From: Larix kaempferi
Taxonomy: Eukaryota; Streptophyta; Pinopsida; Pinales; Pinaceae
Length of the DNA stretch: 64,000 bases
Assembly (NCBI GenBank): GCA_027924585.1
Contig: BSBM01000602.1
Location: 5,021,501-5,085,500 of the forward strand
Reading direction: 5' to 3'
Of this stretch, positions 44,761 to 58,324 are shown one piece after another. The notes under the pieces are model-generated. The model was not told the DNA's origin and made no database searches. It saw only the letters and a list, made by a program, of their open reading frames with translations. The position numbers and the translations under genes are program-made. The stretch's first letter is position 1. Every line of letters begins with the position of its first letter.

Positions 44761-45745
44761 TCAATCTACTAACTACACCAAGCTTATCCTAGAATTTTAA
44801 ATGCTTTTAAAGACTTGTTGAAAATGTTTGCAGTTTTGTCCTCTGTAGGACAGTACTGCAGTTCAATAGTTCCATTTTCTACAGGTTCTCTGATGAAGTG
44901 GAAATGTATTTCAGCATGGTTAGTATGTTCATGGAAGACTAGATTCTTTGTTAGTTTGAGCACCTCTTGATTGTCCCAGAGTAGGGGTGTTGCTTTTGTT
45001 TGCTCCGTGTTCATATTTCAAAGCACCCTTCTGAGCCAAACTGCCTCACATGCTTCTTTCACTGCTCTTGTATATTCTGCTTCTATCGATGAAAGAGTTA
45101 TCACCTGCTGCTTCTTATTGGTCCATGTGACTGCACCTATGCCAAGGCTGAATACATATCCAGAGGTTGATTTTCTGTCATCCAAAATTTGCCCAATCTG
45201 AATCTGTATATCCTTCTCAACCTAGGATCTTTGGTTCTACTGTATAGAATGGCAAAGTCAGTCACCCCTTTTACATATCTCATCAACTTCTTTGCTTCAC
45301 TCCAATGCTCTGCTATTGGCACTGCCATGAATATGGACATGAAACTGACACCATAACTCAAATCAGGCCTAGCGGCTGTAAGATATATCAAGTTTCCCAC
45401 TAGTTTCCTTTAGACTAACTAATTAATTACCTTGAGTCGTCCTTGGCCGAAGGTTTCAACCCTTTCTCCATAGGTGTAGATGGGATCTTGCAATTTGTCT
45501 TTCTTAACTTGTCAAGCAAGCTCCTGGCATATTTTGGTTGAGACAAAAATACTGCTACTTGTTTGCCAAACTTCTACTCCTGGACAATAATGTAGAGGGC
45601 CTAGATGAATCATGTCAAAAGATTTACTCATTGGATTTTCTGTTGAATCGTACTTACCTCCCTACCTGTAATAATGATGTCATCTATGTAAATGACCAAT
45701 AGGATGATATCATTATCATGGTTTCAAGGTATAGGTTGGCATCTT
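44761..45745 (-). pseudogene. copia RT end and RNase H, duplicate 1
   Basis: Minus strand, 5' to 3': a DDIILLVIYIDDIIIT block with the RT catalytic YIDD at 45679-45690, LHYCPGVEVWQ, GNLIYLTAARPDLSYGVSF, RYVKGV, degraded RNase H, then LLWDNQEVLKLTKNLVFHE and LQYCPTEDKTANIFNKSL. Several frameshifts and stops separate the blocks. This is a different copia lineage from the one at 38 kb, judging by the WDNQ and CPTED signatures. Confidence 0.88.
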
Positions 45746-46260
45746 GAGCCAGACTGCCTGACATGCTCCTTTCAGTTCTCCTTTTAGTTCTGCTTCTGTT
45801 GATGAAAGGGCTACTACATGCTGCACACTGCTTGTTGGTCCATGGAAATGCACCTATGCCAATGCTGAATACATATCGAGAGATTGATTTTCTGTCATCC
45901 ACACAACCTACCCAATTTGAATCTGTATATCTACACAACCTAAGATCTTTGATTTTGCCGTACAGAATGCCAAAGTCAAGCATCCTTTCACATATCTCAC
46001 CACCCTCTTTCCTGCAGTCCAATGCTCTGCTTTTGGCGCTGTCATGAATCTGGAAATGAAGCTCACAATGTAGCTCAAATCAGGCCTAGTGGCTGTAAGA
46101 TATATAAAGCTTCCCACTAGCTTCCTACAGACCGACTCATTAACTTTCTTAGAGTTGGTATTGGCTGAAAGTTTCATTCCTTTTTTCATAGTTGTAGATG
46201 AAATCTTGTAATCTATCATTCTAAACGTGTCAAGAAAAATCCTGCCATATTTTGTTTGTG
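45746..46260 (-). pseudogene. copia RT end and RNase H, duplicate 2
   Basis: The minus strand repeats the RT-RNase H junction: VGSFIYLTATRPDLSYIVSF, AEHWTAGKRVVRYVKG, GCVDDRKSISRYVFSIGIGAF and a decayed CQAVWL end. It aligns in direct order with 45050-45550 at an offset of about 697 bp. It joins the YIDD block of duplicate 1 without an intervening LTR. Confidence 0.85.
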
Positions 46261-47913
46261 AGACAATAAAGCTGCTAGCTCAAACCCTATCTCTCAACCC
46301 TATTTACCTTTGAATGTTTGTAGGCTCTTCATTACTAGCCTTGATTGACCCCATTTGCCCAACTTCAACCCTAAGCACTAATCATGTATTTCTAGCCACT
46401 TTAAATTTGATTTAAGCCCCCGTTCTTTTATTTTTGTTTGCAAATATGGATTTTGATTCATCCTATGCATAAATTAGTTTTGAAAAACCCTAAATTTGTT
46501 TGCATCATTAGGACCCTCTTGTAGGGCTGTATTTCATTTACCTTTTTGGCTGTATCATTAGTGCTGTACATTGCATCTCTAATTCTGATTTCTAGTGTAG
46601 CTTGTGGTCTGTTTTGCTTACTTGTTATTAACAAAAATATGTAGGTGAATTTAACTCTAGAGTTGGCAAAGAATTTAGCCTTGTTTGTGCTCATTTCATC
46701 TATCATTTGCTGGGTTAAAATTCAGAACTATTTAAGAATGGTTTGCTGGTTCAATTAGCATCATAAAGACACTTTTTTGACAGTTATTTAAGTAGATTCA
46801 TCTGGTCTATTTTCTGGGATGGTTGCAAGTTCTTAGAAGTATTAATTTCCATTTGCATTTGCATTTGCATTTAACTATTTACAAAATATTTGTAATTTGC
46901 TGTTGCTATCAACTCGATTAATGTCATAGAATGGACAAAGTTGATGGTGCATACAAGTAACTGAATGATCCCCTAAATTATTGCATCTAAGACATAGTTG
47001 CTTGTTCTATTCTAGCCTTGTTTGCATTTAATTTTGACATTTAAAAGGCTGAAATTTGCATTGCTATTATAGACATCTCTCCTGGTTTAAATCTGTAATT
47101 TATTTACAGCAAGCAACTCGTATTTCAAATCTGTAACTAAGGGTAATAATTAATACTAAATTCACATTTAAACCCTATATCAGCCTTGCATATATTATAA
47201 TCCAGATTTAATTCTTAAATCATATCTCTAGTGTCTAAAGTCATCCCCCCTTAGAGCCAACCTTGGGACTTATTAGGTAGAAGTTAAAAAGTAGGTATAT
47301 TATACATTATCTGCTGTAATTCATAAGAATAAGACCCTTAGGGAGGGTGAAGATGAAGTTGTAAAGAAGAAGATCCTCAGGGAGGGGAAGTTAATTGTGC
47401 TTCCTTAGAGAAGCAAACATTACATTTTGATATGTTGGACTGTTGAGATGTGGAGAAGGTGAGTTCAGTGAACAAGCCAAGTTTTCGTCAATGGTGAAAA
47501 GGTTGACTGTTCAACCAACATTGTTTCTGTTGTTGCACAACCTAGCAGCCTTGGGATTGCAAGGATTAATTGACTGCTAAACCGACAAAACCTCAGGACA
47601 CTACCCCTAAGTGTCATAGGGGCATGGTCCTCTCTCTTTAGGTTTCGCAACTCCACTTAAGCAGACCTAGACTAACCATGGGAGTTGTGCCCAGTCAATC
47701 TTTTCCGGGTACTTTCCAGAAAAGACAAACTTTTCCACAGTACTTGCTTAATCGATTTCTAAAGAAACAATGTGCCTGAGAAAATTAACAAAGAGCTTAA
47801 ATGTGACACACTGTGGGGAATGCTAAGGGCTTCTACGTTTATGGAGTGGAAATACCCCCTAAGTGAAATGTTAAACATGGTAACTCTATAGATGAGGAAT
47901 AAGATGGTACAAG
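46261..47913. other. No recognised feature
   Basis: AT-rich DNA with a short (TTGCAT)4 run at about 46851-46874 and a GGGAGG(T)GAAGATGAAG-type repeat near 47340-47400. CTACC at 47914-47918 is the TSD of the next LTR-S. I find no gene or LTR boundary here. Confidence 0.4.
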
Positions 47914-47918
47914 CTACC

Positions 47919-50900
47919 TGTTATCACACCATAGTAGCATGGCTACTATTCTTGCTTAGCAGATATCTGCACATTCCAGAGCTTAGATTATTCAGAGTTT
48001 GGCTATGATGACTTTATATTTTGAGATCACTCGCGATCAGAGCAGTGTATTATTCAGACTTATGTTAGACCTTGTGTCAAGGCTGAGCCTTGAGAGTTCA
48101 GATTTGATGACCGATGTGACCATTTATTCCATACAGTTTCAGTTCAGTGCCTAGAGATGTTATTGCAGCAGTGTTTTAGATGATATATGATGATTATTCT
48201 TATGATGATATTGTATGACCTATGGATTTCTGATCATTGGCTGTGGATTATTATCTTGTTGGTTTAGTCATGTTCACAGTATTAGCTTGGTATATAATTC
48301 ATGATGTGGCAAACTTTGTAAACTTAAAATGGATTATCTTGATGATGAATTATAAAATGGACATTTTACTTCCACATTTAGGTTGTTTGACAAAACTCAT
48401 TGGTTTACTACCTTGCATAGATATGGTCTTCTTTGACACCATTTGTCTGCTAGCTTAGGCTCCACCATCACTTGACTCCATCCATCCATGACTTTCCTTA
48501 TTTGGCCTTAACCCTTGACTTGTCTTACTTGGCTTTCTGATATTGAGGACTTCCCTTTTTACTACCTCTGTGTTTGGACCGCATCCCTGTTTGTTTAGTG
48601 TCTCGGCTCTAAGTTGGTGACAGAACTTGCCCTTGGTAAGTTGGATTGTAGGCCTAAATCATTCCGATCGGTTGTCCCGATGTTTGGCACTGGCACGAAC
48701 TCCCTCTAGTCACTTGAGATGTTGTTGGCTAAAACTAAAAGCTCATGTACTACTTATGGAAACTTATGTAAATTCGCCCATGGAAACGAAAAAGGGCAAG
48801 AGCGATGAACTGCTAAAAATACTCCTCGAAGAGTATAAGAAAGGTCCAAAAAGCAATGGTTCCTAAATTCTATATCTAAATAATTGCTGACCTTATATAT
48901 GTATAAACATGCCCTGGATGCAAGCTGCAATTAGTTGTGCTTATCAGCACACCTGAGATCCGAAGGGTTATGTAGGCCAAAAAGGCCATGAAATGAAATC
49001 AATGGATCCTAATGAAACTGGATCATCTTTTATAAAAGTAGACATGATGCCTAAGTTGAATAAGCACTCTCTAAACAACTTACCCATTTGTGAGGCACAG
49101 TCATTCCCCGTGTTTATTTTGTCCAGCACAGAGTTTGTAGCTCCCCCTTTCTCCCAATCCAAAGTGTCTTTTAGTTGAGTTTAGACAAGTCACCCCCTTT
49201 GCCCAACCTTGTTCCTAACCTTCATCCTTAGCTAGCAGTTAGACCATGTCCAATGGGTGAATTTGTCATTTAAGCTATTGTGCAAGTAAATATAAATGAC
49301 AACGAAATGAATGAATATGATTAATGCCACTAAATGATGTTATACTTTAAGTTAAGCTGTGAGTATGATTAGAGGAACATGTTTTAGTCTATCGATATGA
49401 TTTATCCTTGGTTATATATTGACCTAGTCAAACCCAGTTTGACTATGGTCATTTCTTGGGATTCGTGATGATGTGGGCCATGTATGCTTATGGATAATGA
49501 TTGATGGTCCCACATACTCTTGATGATGATACTATATGATGGACACATGATTTAGATGATGATTGATGCAGTTCAACAGGTTTTATTATTACTTCAGATC
49601 ATCGGATTATGCACTGTCCATATATGGTGGACCCTACAGCTAGCCCATCAGGGCAACCCATGGTGTATGAGTACACATTCTTAGTAGATTTGGGTCTTCT
49701 GGATCCAATGAGACACTTACCATTCAGTTCCGGGCATTTTTGACCGTGACAGATGCAGTTTTCCACTTGTTGACCAGATTTGGGGTTGATTTCCCAGCCT
49801 GAGCAGCAGGGGCCATGAGAGGCCAGTTCACCTAGGGCGCTGTATGAGGAAGGGGTGGTCCAACCACTTGATATTACCATTTACCCCCTCTTCTGGAGAG
49901 CCTGGTGGGCTTAGTTTGACAGTGCAGGTGCCCTAGGTGGCAGTTTCAACACTTTCACCGTTACCTAGGCAGTCCAGAAATGGGATAAAAGGGTCACTGA
50001 GGAATTTGATTTGGGCAATTGAGGCAAGGTTTTGACACTTGGTTTTCACAGAGGTCTTCCAGGGTGAGCCCCCTATCTTCCAGCCAGTTTTCATTAGTTA
50101 GGGGGGTCCACAGAGGCCACAGGAGGCCATTTATTGCATTTCTCTCACAAATTTTGAGGACAGATTTGATTATTTGTATTTATTTTGGACATATTATATT
50201 ATTTTATTGTGCCATGGGGATGAGCTAGCAAGGATTGATGCCTCCTAGCCCCACCATGAGCTCCATGTGTCATGTCCTAGTCAAATGAGGTGGGCCCATG
50301 TACTTTTGCCCCCTCTAGAGGATGATGTCACCCTCACTTTGTGCTTTCTAGCTATGACGTCATCACTATTTGAGTGATCCATGTGTTTTATTGTTATGTT
50401 TCATCTTAGCCATTGATCATGTATTGAGATCTCTTAATCTCAACCACTCATTTCAAAAAGTGGTTTTGAGATCTAGGGTTTTGGTCTTTATTATCCTATA
50501 TAAGGAGGAGACCCCCTCATTGTAAAATCATCTAGAGAATTTGGCTCTTGGCTCTTGGAATAAAATTTCTATCTTTTGGAGTACATGCTTTGATCTTGGA
50601 GTGGATGTTAGTGGCTTTGATTGTAAATGCTTTTGTCCATTGCACTGGAGGATCTCTTGTAGCTATCTTGCATATTTTGCCATATGTTTTTACAGGTTGA
50701 GGAGGTGTTTTTGGACAAGTGCGAATTGGTGGGGAGGCCTACCCTTCAAGCTTGGAGGAGGACGTTTTGGTTAAACAGGGAGTGGTTTTGTCTTTGTACC
50801 AACTATTCTTTGCTTATCTCTTTCTTGCTTGTATCTACCGTCAACATGTTAAACTGATTAATGCTTTGCTCCTTGGTTTTGACAGGTTAGAGGGACATAT

Positions 50901-52169
50901 GTGTGGCTTGGAGAAAATCGATTTGGCAAGAGGGCTTAAAAAATTCTTCATTTGATCTTTGGCAAAAGTAATCCTCATCTCAACTAGCATTCATCTCTTC
51001 ATCCAGGTATGCTCCAAAGGTATGGATTTCTTCTTCCTTGGCTTCTCCATAACTTCTAGATCATAAAAATCCTAATTGATTAAAACCCTCATTTTTATTT
51101 TTCTTAGATCTACTTGGATCTAGCCTAGCTTTTGGAAAGATATTGAAAACCCACCTCTATAGTATCTACGACAATTTAGATCTATAGTTGGGTGGTGATT
51201 GGGTTCCATTTTACACACTTTCCAAGGCAAAATAGCCCTCTTGAGGCAAATCGCACCCCTTGGGAGAAGCTAATTGGGTTAGATCCAACACATGGGTAGG
51301 TGAGATCCCACTTGATTCATACTCTCCTCACTTGATAACCTACCCCTAGTGTCTCACTTCATTGATCTTTACCTTGTGGGCCCCATTCCTCATTTTGAGG
51401 GTTGTGCCCCACTTGAGTCAATTTGGTGATGCACTTTAAATCTCAGATCTATGGAGATCTAGCCTTTGGATCACTTTGATTTTCTAGATCCACATTGATA
51501 ATTGCCTAAACTACCTGGATCTAAAGTTTGGTGGCCATTGGACTTGATTTCACATCCTTTTGACTCCATTTGCCCATCCGTTTCAAGGCACTAGTCCACC
51601 TAAGGCAATTCGCACTCCTTGGGAGTAGTGTCAAGTGCTAGATCCCATATGTGGGTATCTCTAGTTTCATCCTAGATCCATAGATCTACTCTTTGCATAC
51701 CCCTTGGTACCATTTGCACTTCTAAACTTCACCTTGTGGGTCCCATTTGAACCATTCCCAAATCCCAAGGAAGTGGGTCCCACATGTGTCTTTTTATGGT
51801 ACTAGATCTTGTTATCTAATCTCATTATGTGGCCTAAATCATTCATTGGTTGAAACACTAGTCACTCCTTAAGCCTCTTTCAACCATACTTAAACTTCTA
51901 GGTCCACCTAACCTTGCATTGGTTTCCGTAACTCATCTTTCACACTTCCCTAGAAACCATTGTTTGGGTCCAATCTCCTTTGATTGGCTATAGGGTCTCC
52001 CCCTTGGTCTTGATTCTTCTTGATCTAAAGCGAAGAGTGCCTCTGTTGACGTGACTCCCAGCTTGCATTGGGAACCGTGGCATCTCTTGGGTCACCTCTT
52101 TAGTTGTCCATCTCCTTTACCGTCCTGGATGGGATACCTTTAGGGACAACTACAAGTTGTGTGATAACA
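47919..52169 (+). mobile_element. Solo LTR-S copy 3
   Basis: The ends TGTTATCAC and GTGATAACA are flanked by CTACC on both sides (47914-47918 and 52170-52174). The 4251-bp unit matches copy 2 in order along its length: TAGTAGCATGGCTACTATTC start, GTGTCTCGGCTCTAAGTTGGTGAC, CATGGTGTATGAGTACACATTC, TATA at 50497, AAACAGGGAGTGG and the TACAAGTTGTGTGATAACA end. It has no coding region. Confidence 0.92.
50497..50505 (+). promoter_or_regulatory. LTR-S copy 3 TATA box
   Basis: The context is ATCCTATATAAGGAGGAG, downstream of AACCACTCATTTCAAAAAGTGGTT. It is the strongest TATA match among the four LTR-S copies. Confidence 0.65.
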
Positions 52170-52195
52170 CTACCCTTAAAATGGACAGTGACACT

Positions 52196-55100
52196 TGTTA
52201 TCACACAACTTGTAGTTGCCCCAAAAGGTGATCCTATCTAGGATGGTAGAGGTGCTAGGCAACTAAAGAGGTGACCCAAGAGGGCCTCGATTCCCAAGGA
52301 TGATTGGTTGTCATGCCAATTGAGGCACTCTTCACTTTAGAACAGGCCAAAGCGAGATCAAGGGGGAGACCCTTACTAGCCACTTAGGACTAGCGAACCA
52401 ACACAAGACACTCTAAAGGTTACGAATGATACACAAGAGTAGATCTTGGTGGATGGAATCTAGATCTAGGGAAACGTAGTGGTTTATGGGAGTTAGAAAC
52501 CGGTTGAGGAGGCTTAGGCAAAATAGAGATTCTCAACCATAGAAGAAATGTGCCACAATGAGTTTAGGAAAGTAGATCTAGATAGATCTAGTTCATATAA
52601 AAAGTACCCAAATTGGATCTACCTAGGGTTTAAGCAAATGAGACAAAAATGGACCCAAAATAGTAGATCCAGGTGTTAGATGACTAGATCTAGGTGCTTG
52701 ATGAATAGATCTGTGAAATTTGAGGGGCTTCAAGCATACCCAACTGATAGATCTGAAAAATGGACCAAAAACCCAAGCAAGGCGTCCTACCTAGAGGAGA
52801 CTAGTGCTAGATCCGGGGGTAAATGGAGTCGGATTGAGTTGAAAATTTAGATCTAGTGTTTTTATAATTATTCCAAAGTTGGTTTTGATGGCCGTACTCA
52901 AATAGGTACCCGATCTATCATATCTAGGAACCGAGGGTTTTAACAATGAGGGTTTTGATGGTGAGAATTGGATTAAACCTCAGATAAATAAGATAAGATG
53001 CAAATGTACCTGGAAATACGTGCTACTAGCCTTGTATGGTGATGATCTTCCCTTTCCGATCAATTACGAGCTTTTTCTATGCCATGCCAAGTGAAATTGC
53101 TATTCCTTCCAAGAGACCAAGTCGCCCTCCTCCTGCAAAAGAGATCTACAAAGTAAGAATCGATTTGCAAAGAGAAAGATGATAATCAACGAAGAAAGAC
53201 TCAACAAGCATCAAGATGATCTAAAGATACAATAAAGATACTCCCTAAACCAATAATGACTTGAGGAAGAGATATGGAGCTCAATCACAATAGCACCCCC
53301 ATCAAATCGCTATCTCCATCAATGGTAGGCCCCCCTGCAAAAATGGTTTAGCAAGTCATAGATCCGCAAGAATGCTAGAAAGAAAACGACTTTACAATCT
53401 CCACGCAAGACATTCGACAAAGCTTCCAAGAATTTTTGCAAAAAATATTTTATTATCCAAGAGATCAAGAGCCCAAAAGTGCCTTTACAATGAGGGGGTT
53501 CTCTTCCTTAAATAGGAATGAGAGAGACCAGAAACCTAACCACTTTTTGAATGAGTGGTGGAGATCAAAAGAGATAAGAATAATAATCAACGGCTAAGAT
53601 GAGCCAGAAATACAATACATGGATCAACTCACAAGTAGAGGGAGGTGCACTCACTAAGACGCCCTAGGGGGATGTACCACATGACAAGTAACTAAGACAC
53701 GTGAATAAGGCACATGGTGGGGCTAGGAGGTGATTATATCCTTCACTAGCATGGCCCCATGGCACAATAATAAATAATATGACCCTATGACATCATAAAG
53801 TGACCAAGTGACCAAATCGTAGCCCCCTCAAAAGCATAAATAAATATCCAAATAATAGCCCGGAGTGTGTGTGGACCCCACTGAATGCTGCAAGCTGTGC
53901 CAGAAGGTGTGGGATGCATCACAAAAATCCTCCGAATAAACCTCATGCCAATTCCTTGCCCCAATTGCCCAAATCGATTTCCTCAGTGACCATTTTATTC
54001 CATTTTTTATCCTAAGAAAATTACCTTTAAAATAATAAAATGCCTGTAGCTCTTTGCCTGGTGCTCTGGGCACAAATCTAATTGCATCAAAATGTATTGG
54101 AGTATGGTAATATGGTAATAACAAGTGGCTGGACCCCATACTCCCTCTGTAGAGCCCTAGGAGAACCAAATAAATCTCTAACTGTGCTGTCAGGCCATCT
54201 TATAGTGGAAAATATGCAATAAAGTGATAGTTTGACTGTAACCTCATCTGAAAGTGCCAAAAAATGATATCTGAGTGTGCCAATGGACTCAAAAGGCCCA
54301 AATGCAGTAGAGATGAGTACTCATACACCCCGTGACCACCTGGATAATCATCTGTAGGCTCAACCATGCCCGGACAAATAAAAATAATGGTATGTAAATA
54401 ATAATAATAATAAAAAAAATCATCAAAGCATCGTATGAAACCTGTGTTTGCTGCATGGAACCATCAAGTGGGCATCATAAGACCACAAATAATCAATCTT
54501 GGACACCATTGGTCCAACTCATCTCGGATCCTGTGGTTGACTTGGTCAAACTTGATCAAAATAATGACCCAGCCTGAAACTGACTGATGCTACAAGTGCA
54601 AATGGATAGGATATGCTCCTTTAATTATTCTAATAGCAAGTCTAAAGTATAAAGTAACATTTCACTGGCGATTAAGCAATTAGTACATCAAATATAAGTC
54701 CATAATTAAAACAATCAATTATTCAGAACAAACCCTCAAGAGTATAATCATTTGATGGACGTGACCATTTTGCTAGGAATGGGTGAAGGTGAAAAATGCA
54801 AGGCTAGGACAAGGGAAAGACTTTACAATCTTCAAGACTGTGACACTTTGGATGAAGGAAAAGGGAAAATCACCTAAGCATATGTTGGATAGTAAACACA
54901 CAGGGAATGCCAATGTCTAAAAAATGGAATGAGTTGATTTGAGAGTTGTCTATTCAACTTTTGGCAAATGTCTACAACTCACATCCAAGATGGAACCAAC
55001 TCCGTGAGGATCTTTTCTAGAACCACTGTGACGGGGTGCACAACTAATCGTAACTTGAGGTTCTAGGGGACACTTAGAATTAGCTGTCCCTTACTCCATC

Positions 55101-56213
55101 TCACATCGCAACCTGCAGGCTCCATGAGGAATTAATCATTACATTTTTATTATGGCCAGCAGTCTTTGGATTTATCATATATTTAACCATTGCTTTTTAG
55201 GCCTTATGACCCTTTGGATTTTTCATGTGTTTAGAAGCACAACTAATTGCAGCTTTTATCGAGGGTGTTCTTTCATTTCATTTCATAGCCCTCTTTCATT
55301 GTGCTGAAAAGCACAGTTTTAATTTATTTCCATGGGCTTGCACATAAGATATAATGATAGTTCGGACATGCATGTAATGATGGTACTACATTTTGCTTCA
55401 AATCTAGCCGACACAACTCAGGCAACTAGGGGGATCATCCACAATTAGGACCAAACATCGGGGGCAACCGACCAGGGAGGTCAAGGCTTCAAATCCAACT
55501 CACCTAATCTCGGGAACCAACACCAGCGGGTTCTCCTGGCCCAGAAGGATCAAGGCTTCGGTAAGTTCTGTCGCGCAACTCAGAGCCAAGACACAAAACA
55601 ACAGGGAATCTATCCAACATAGAGGCAAAAGTGGGGAGGTCCTCCATATCATAGGCTGAGGTGTAAGTCAAGGTAAAACCAAACATGGAAGAGAATGGAT
55701 GGATGGGGAAAGTGATAGGTGATGCCATAACTAGCAATCCATAAATGGTGGGAATGACCATGTCCATACTACTTAAGAGGGTAAAACCAACAAGTATAAA
55801 TAAGAATTTCTTATTCTGAGTAATTAGATCACTTAGATTATAGACAGTCAACAAAACAACCATATCCATATATATATATATATCGCCAGATCATGACCAC
55901 AAAATACCTAGTCAAGCTACTAAGATAAGGAAAAGAGCAAGGTGAATATATCCAATGCACACCATATACCTGCTGGGCCATATACCTGTATGGAGGAAAA
56001 TGATCACCTCAGTCAGAAACCTGAGGTCATGAGGCTCAGTCACGGCATAAGGTTCATCATGTCTGATCTGGGGTTGCTCTGATACATGAGTGATCATAAA
56101 AGTACTGCTCATCATAGGCTGATCTCATAAAAAATGTGTAAAGGCCTGGCTCAAAAATATACAGAAAACTGTTCTGCAATCATGGTAGCCTAACTACTAT
56201 GGATGTGATAACA
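52196..56213 (-). mobile_element. Solo LTR-S copy 4, inverted
   Basis: It is read on the minus strand: TGTTATCAC start at 56213 and GTGATAACA end at 52196, 4018 bp. ACACT flanks both sides (52191-52195 and 56214-56218). The minus-strand TATA context CCTATTTAAGGAAGAG lies at 53506-53516. Only 26 bp separate it from copy 3, so the two 3' ends face each other. Confidence 0.92.
53506..53516 (-). promoter_or_regulatory. LTR-S copy 4 TATA box
   Basis: On the minus strand the sequence is CCTATTTAAGG followed by AAGAGAACC, equivalent to the promoters at 10988 and 50497. Confidence 0.6.
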
Positions 56214-56218
56214 ACACT

Positions 56219-57115
56219 GCTTAATGTCTAGGCTGAAAAATCAGATATAGGATTTGTTTCACTAGAGTCAAATGTGCCTAGGCTATAGTAAATTTGTGTC
56301 ACTATTAGGTTTAGGTGTTGAGTCTCAATATTTACCAGCTTTATGTTTAGGTTTGGATTTGCACTTGTTTGTTGTAAATACAATAGTGCTGGTTTTGAAG
56401 TTACATAGAGGCTCAACACATGGAACAAGTTGCTGGTTTTTATTGTGTCTGTTTTTAAATGCATAAACAAGAAGCAAGAAATGCACACCAAGGAAAAACA
56501 AGCAACACTAAGCTATATGCTATGCAAATATGACGATTTCTAGTACCTTTCCTAGGTATTCTGAGTATATATTAATTCAGATGTTAATGTAACGATTTTC
56601 AAATCCTATGCCTAGGATGCAACATTATATAACCTAGTAAATGCAGGTTTATCCTAGTGGCAAAGTAGTTTTAGAAAGAAATTTTTTAAAAGAGTGAAGA
56701 AAAAGGGATAAAGAAAATCCTGACATGGTGCCTTGGTGTTGGGCTTGGAGTCGATTCACCCCTCTTAGCACACTGAAATGGTGTTGAGATCCATGAACTG
56801 CAGAGACATTTGACCAATCAACAATTGGACCCAGCTTGGCGACAGTTTGAAATGACAATCCTTCAACATACAAACAAGGTAAAACCTTGGCAATGAAAGT
56901 CAATTAGAAGTACCAAATACTTGAGACAAACCATCAAACAAGTTAGAAAACTAATGCATAAATGGTGGGGAACAAAACTCAGAAAGGAAAGCACGTGCAA
57001 ATTGTTGAGTTTCTTACTAGAGAAATTGAAATTGTTAGAGCAGTTGCAATTTCCAGATTTATACATAAATTAAATGAAGAATGTTATGCCTCAAATTGAA
57101 TCAAATGTCAAGCAC
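56219..57115. other. No recognised feature
   Basis: AT-rich sequence between LTR-S copy 4 and the hAT-related region. Only short frames without motifs are seen. Confidence 0.4.
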
Positions 57116-57999
57116 ATAATAATAGAGGACCGAAATCGGAACCAGTAATGAACTGGACGATTAAAGAATACACAACAAATACAATTTTAATCATAAAAAT
57201 TATATTAAACATTCCAATCTATGATTTCAAACCATTAGAGACATAATATGAAAAGTCTACTCATATATATATACCACAAACCATGTATGGGTCACAAAAT
57301 GGCACCAAGTGCACTACATAGTAAAGTCTCATAGCACATATCTCACAATCTGAAATAAAATAGAATATCAATGAGGCTCTATAGCCTCTACAGTCCAAAA
57401 AACATGATCAATGATGAGTCATGACTCATAACTAGCAATTATCAAACTCAACACCACTGCTGGAAATGGAATGCTCAACATCAACTTCTGGCTCAGACTC
57501 CTCATGGACATCTACGACCTTAAGCAATAGCACTAGTAGAACCACGGGTTGCACGACTAGGTCGTCTAATGCCACTATCACTGCCTGCAATGTCTGGATT
57601 TGGCTCTGCACCTGCATCCCCTAGTGGATCTGCATCCAAAGTATTCGACCTCAAGTCATCTACATCAATATCAAAATCGGGACCAAACTTTGGCTGGTGA
57701 CTCTCTTCTACCCATTCTGAGGTTGGATGAATATCATCCAACACAATGGGATCTGTATCAGGTCTTTTGTTTAGCAATTGGTTGCACCTTAGCTGGAGGT
57801 TGTACTGCACGAAGATGAGATCATTCAACCATTTTTGTTCCAAATGGTTTCTCTTCTTCGTGTGAATCCACTCAAAGACAAACCAATTGCGCTCACACCC
57901 AGAAGCACTGCAAGTTTGACTAAGGACTCGAATTGCAAACTTTTGCAATTGAGGACATTGGCTACCCAATGATTCCCTCCAATTTGTTGTGGGGACAAA

Positions 58000-58144
58000 G
58001 TTAGTTTAACAAATTAGATTGTGAATTGAACATAAACAACTTAAAGGCTAGTCGCTAAACTCTAAAGCTTAAACAATTGAACTTAAACTTAAAGCTTAAA
58101 CAAAAGAAATTGAAAGTTGAACTTAAAGCTTAAACAATTGAACT
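58000..58144 (-). repeat. AT-rich repeat in the hAT gene (possible intron)
   Basis: Short units of AAGCTTAAACAATTGAACTTAA recur two to three times between the DUF659-linker part and the hATC part. The coding blocks on either side are in different frames with stops between, so this is either an intron or inserted simple sequence. Confidence 0.5.
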
Positions 58145-58270
58145 TAATCAAACTTTGAATTCTTGGAAATTTGAAATTGTTTAACTGGTTGGTCCACATC
58201 TCTTGCCTTTATTGCTAGGCTTTTGCCAAAGATGCCCGTGGCTCTTTTGAAAGAGGTAATCTGTCTATGT

Positions 58271-58324
58271 ACTTCCATCTGCTCACTCTCATCAGTTACT
58301 TCCATCTGCTCACTCTCATCAGTG
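58271..58324 (-). repeat. 27-bp in-frame tandem duplication in transposase
   Basis: Two exact 27-bp units encode the 9-residue repeat TDESEQMEV on the minus strand. The length keeps the frame, so it may predate loss of function. Confidence 0.9.
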
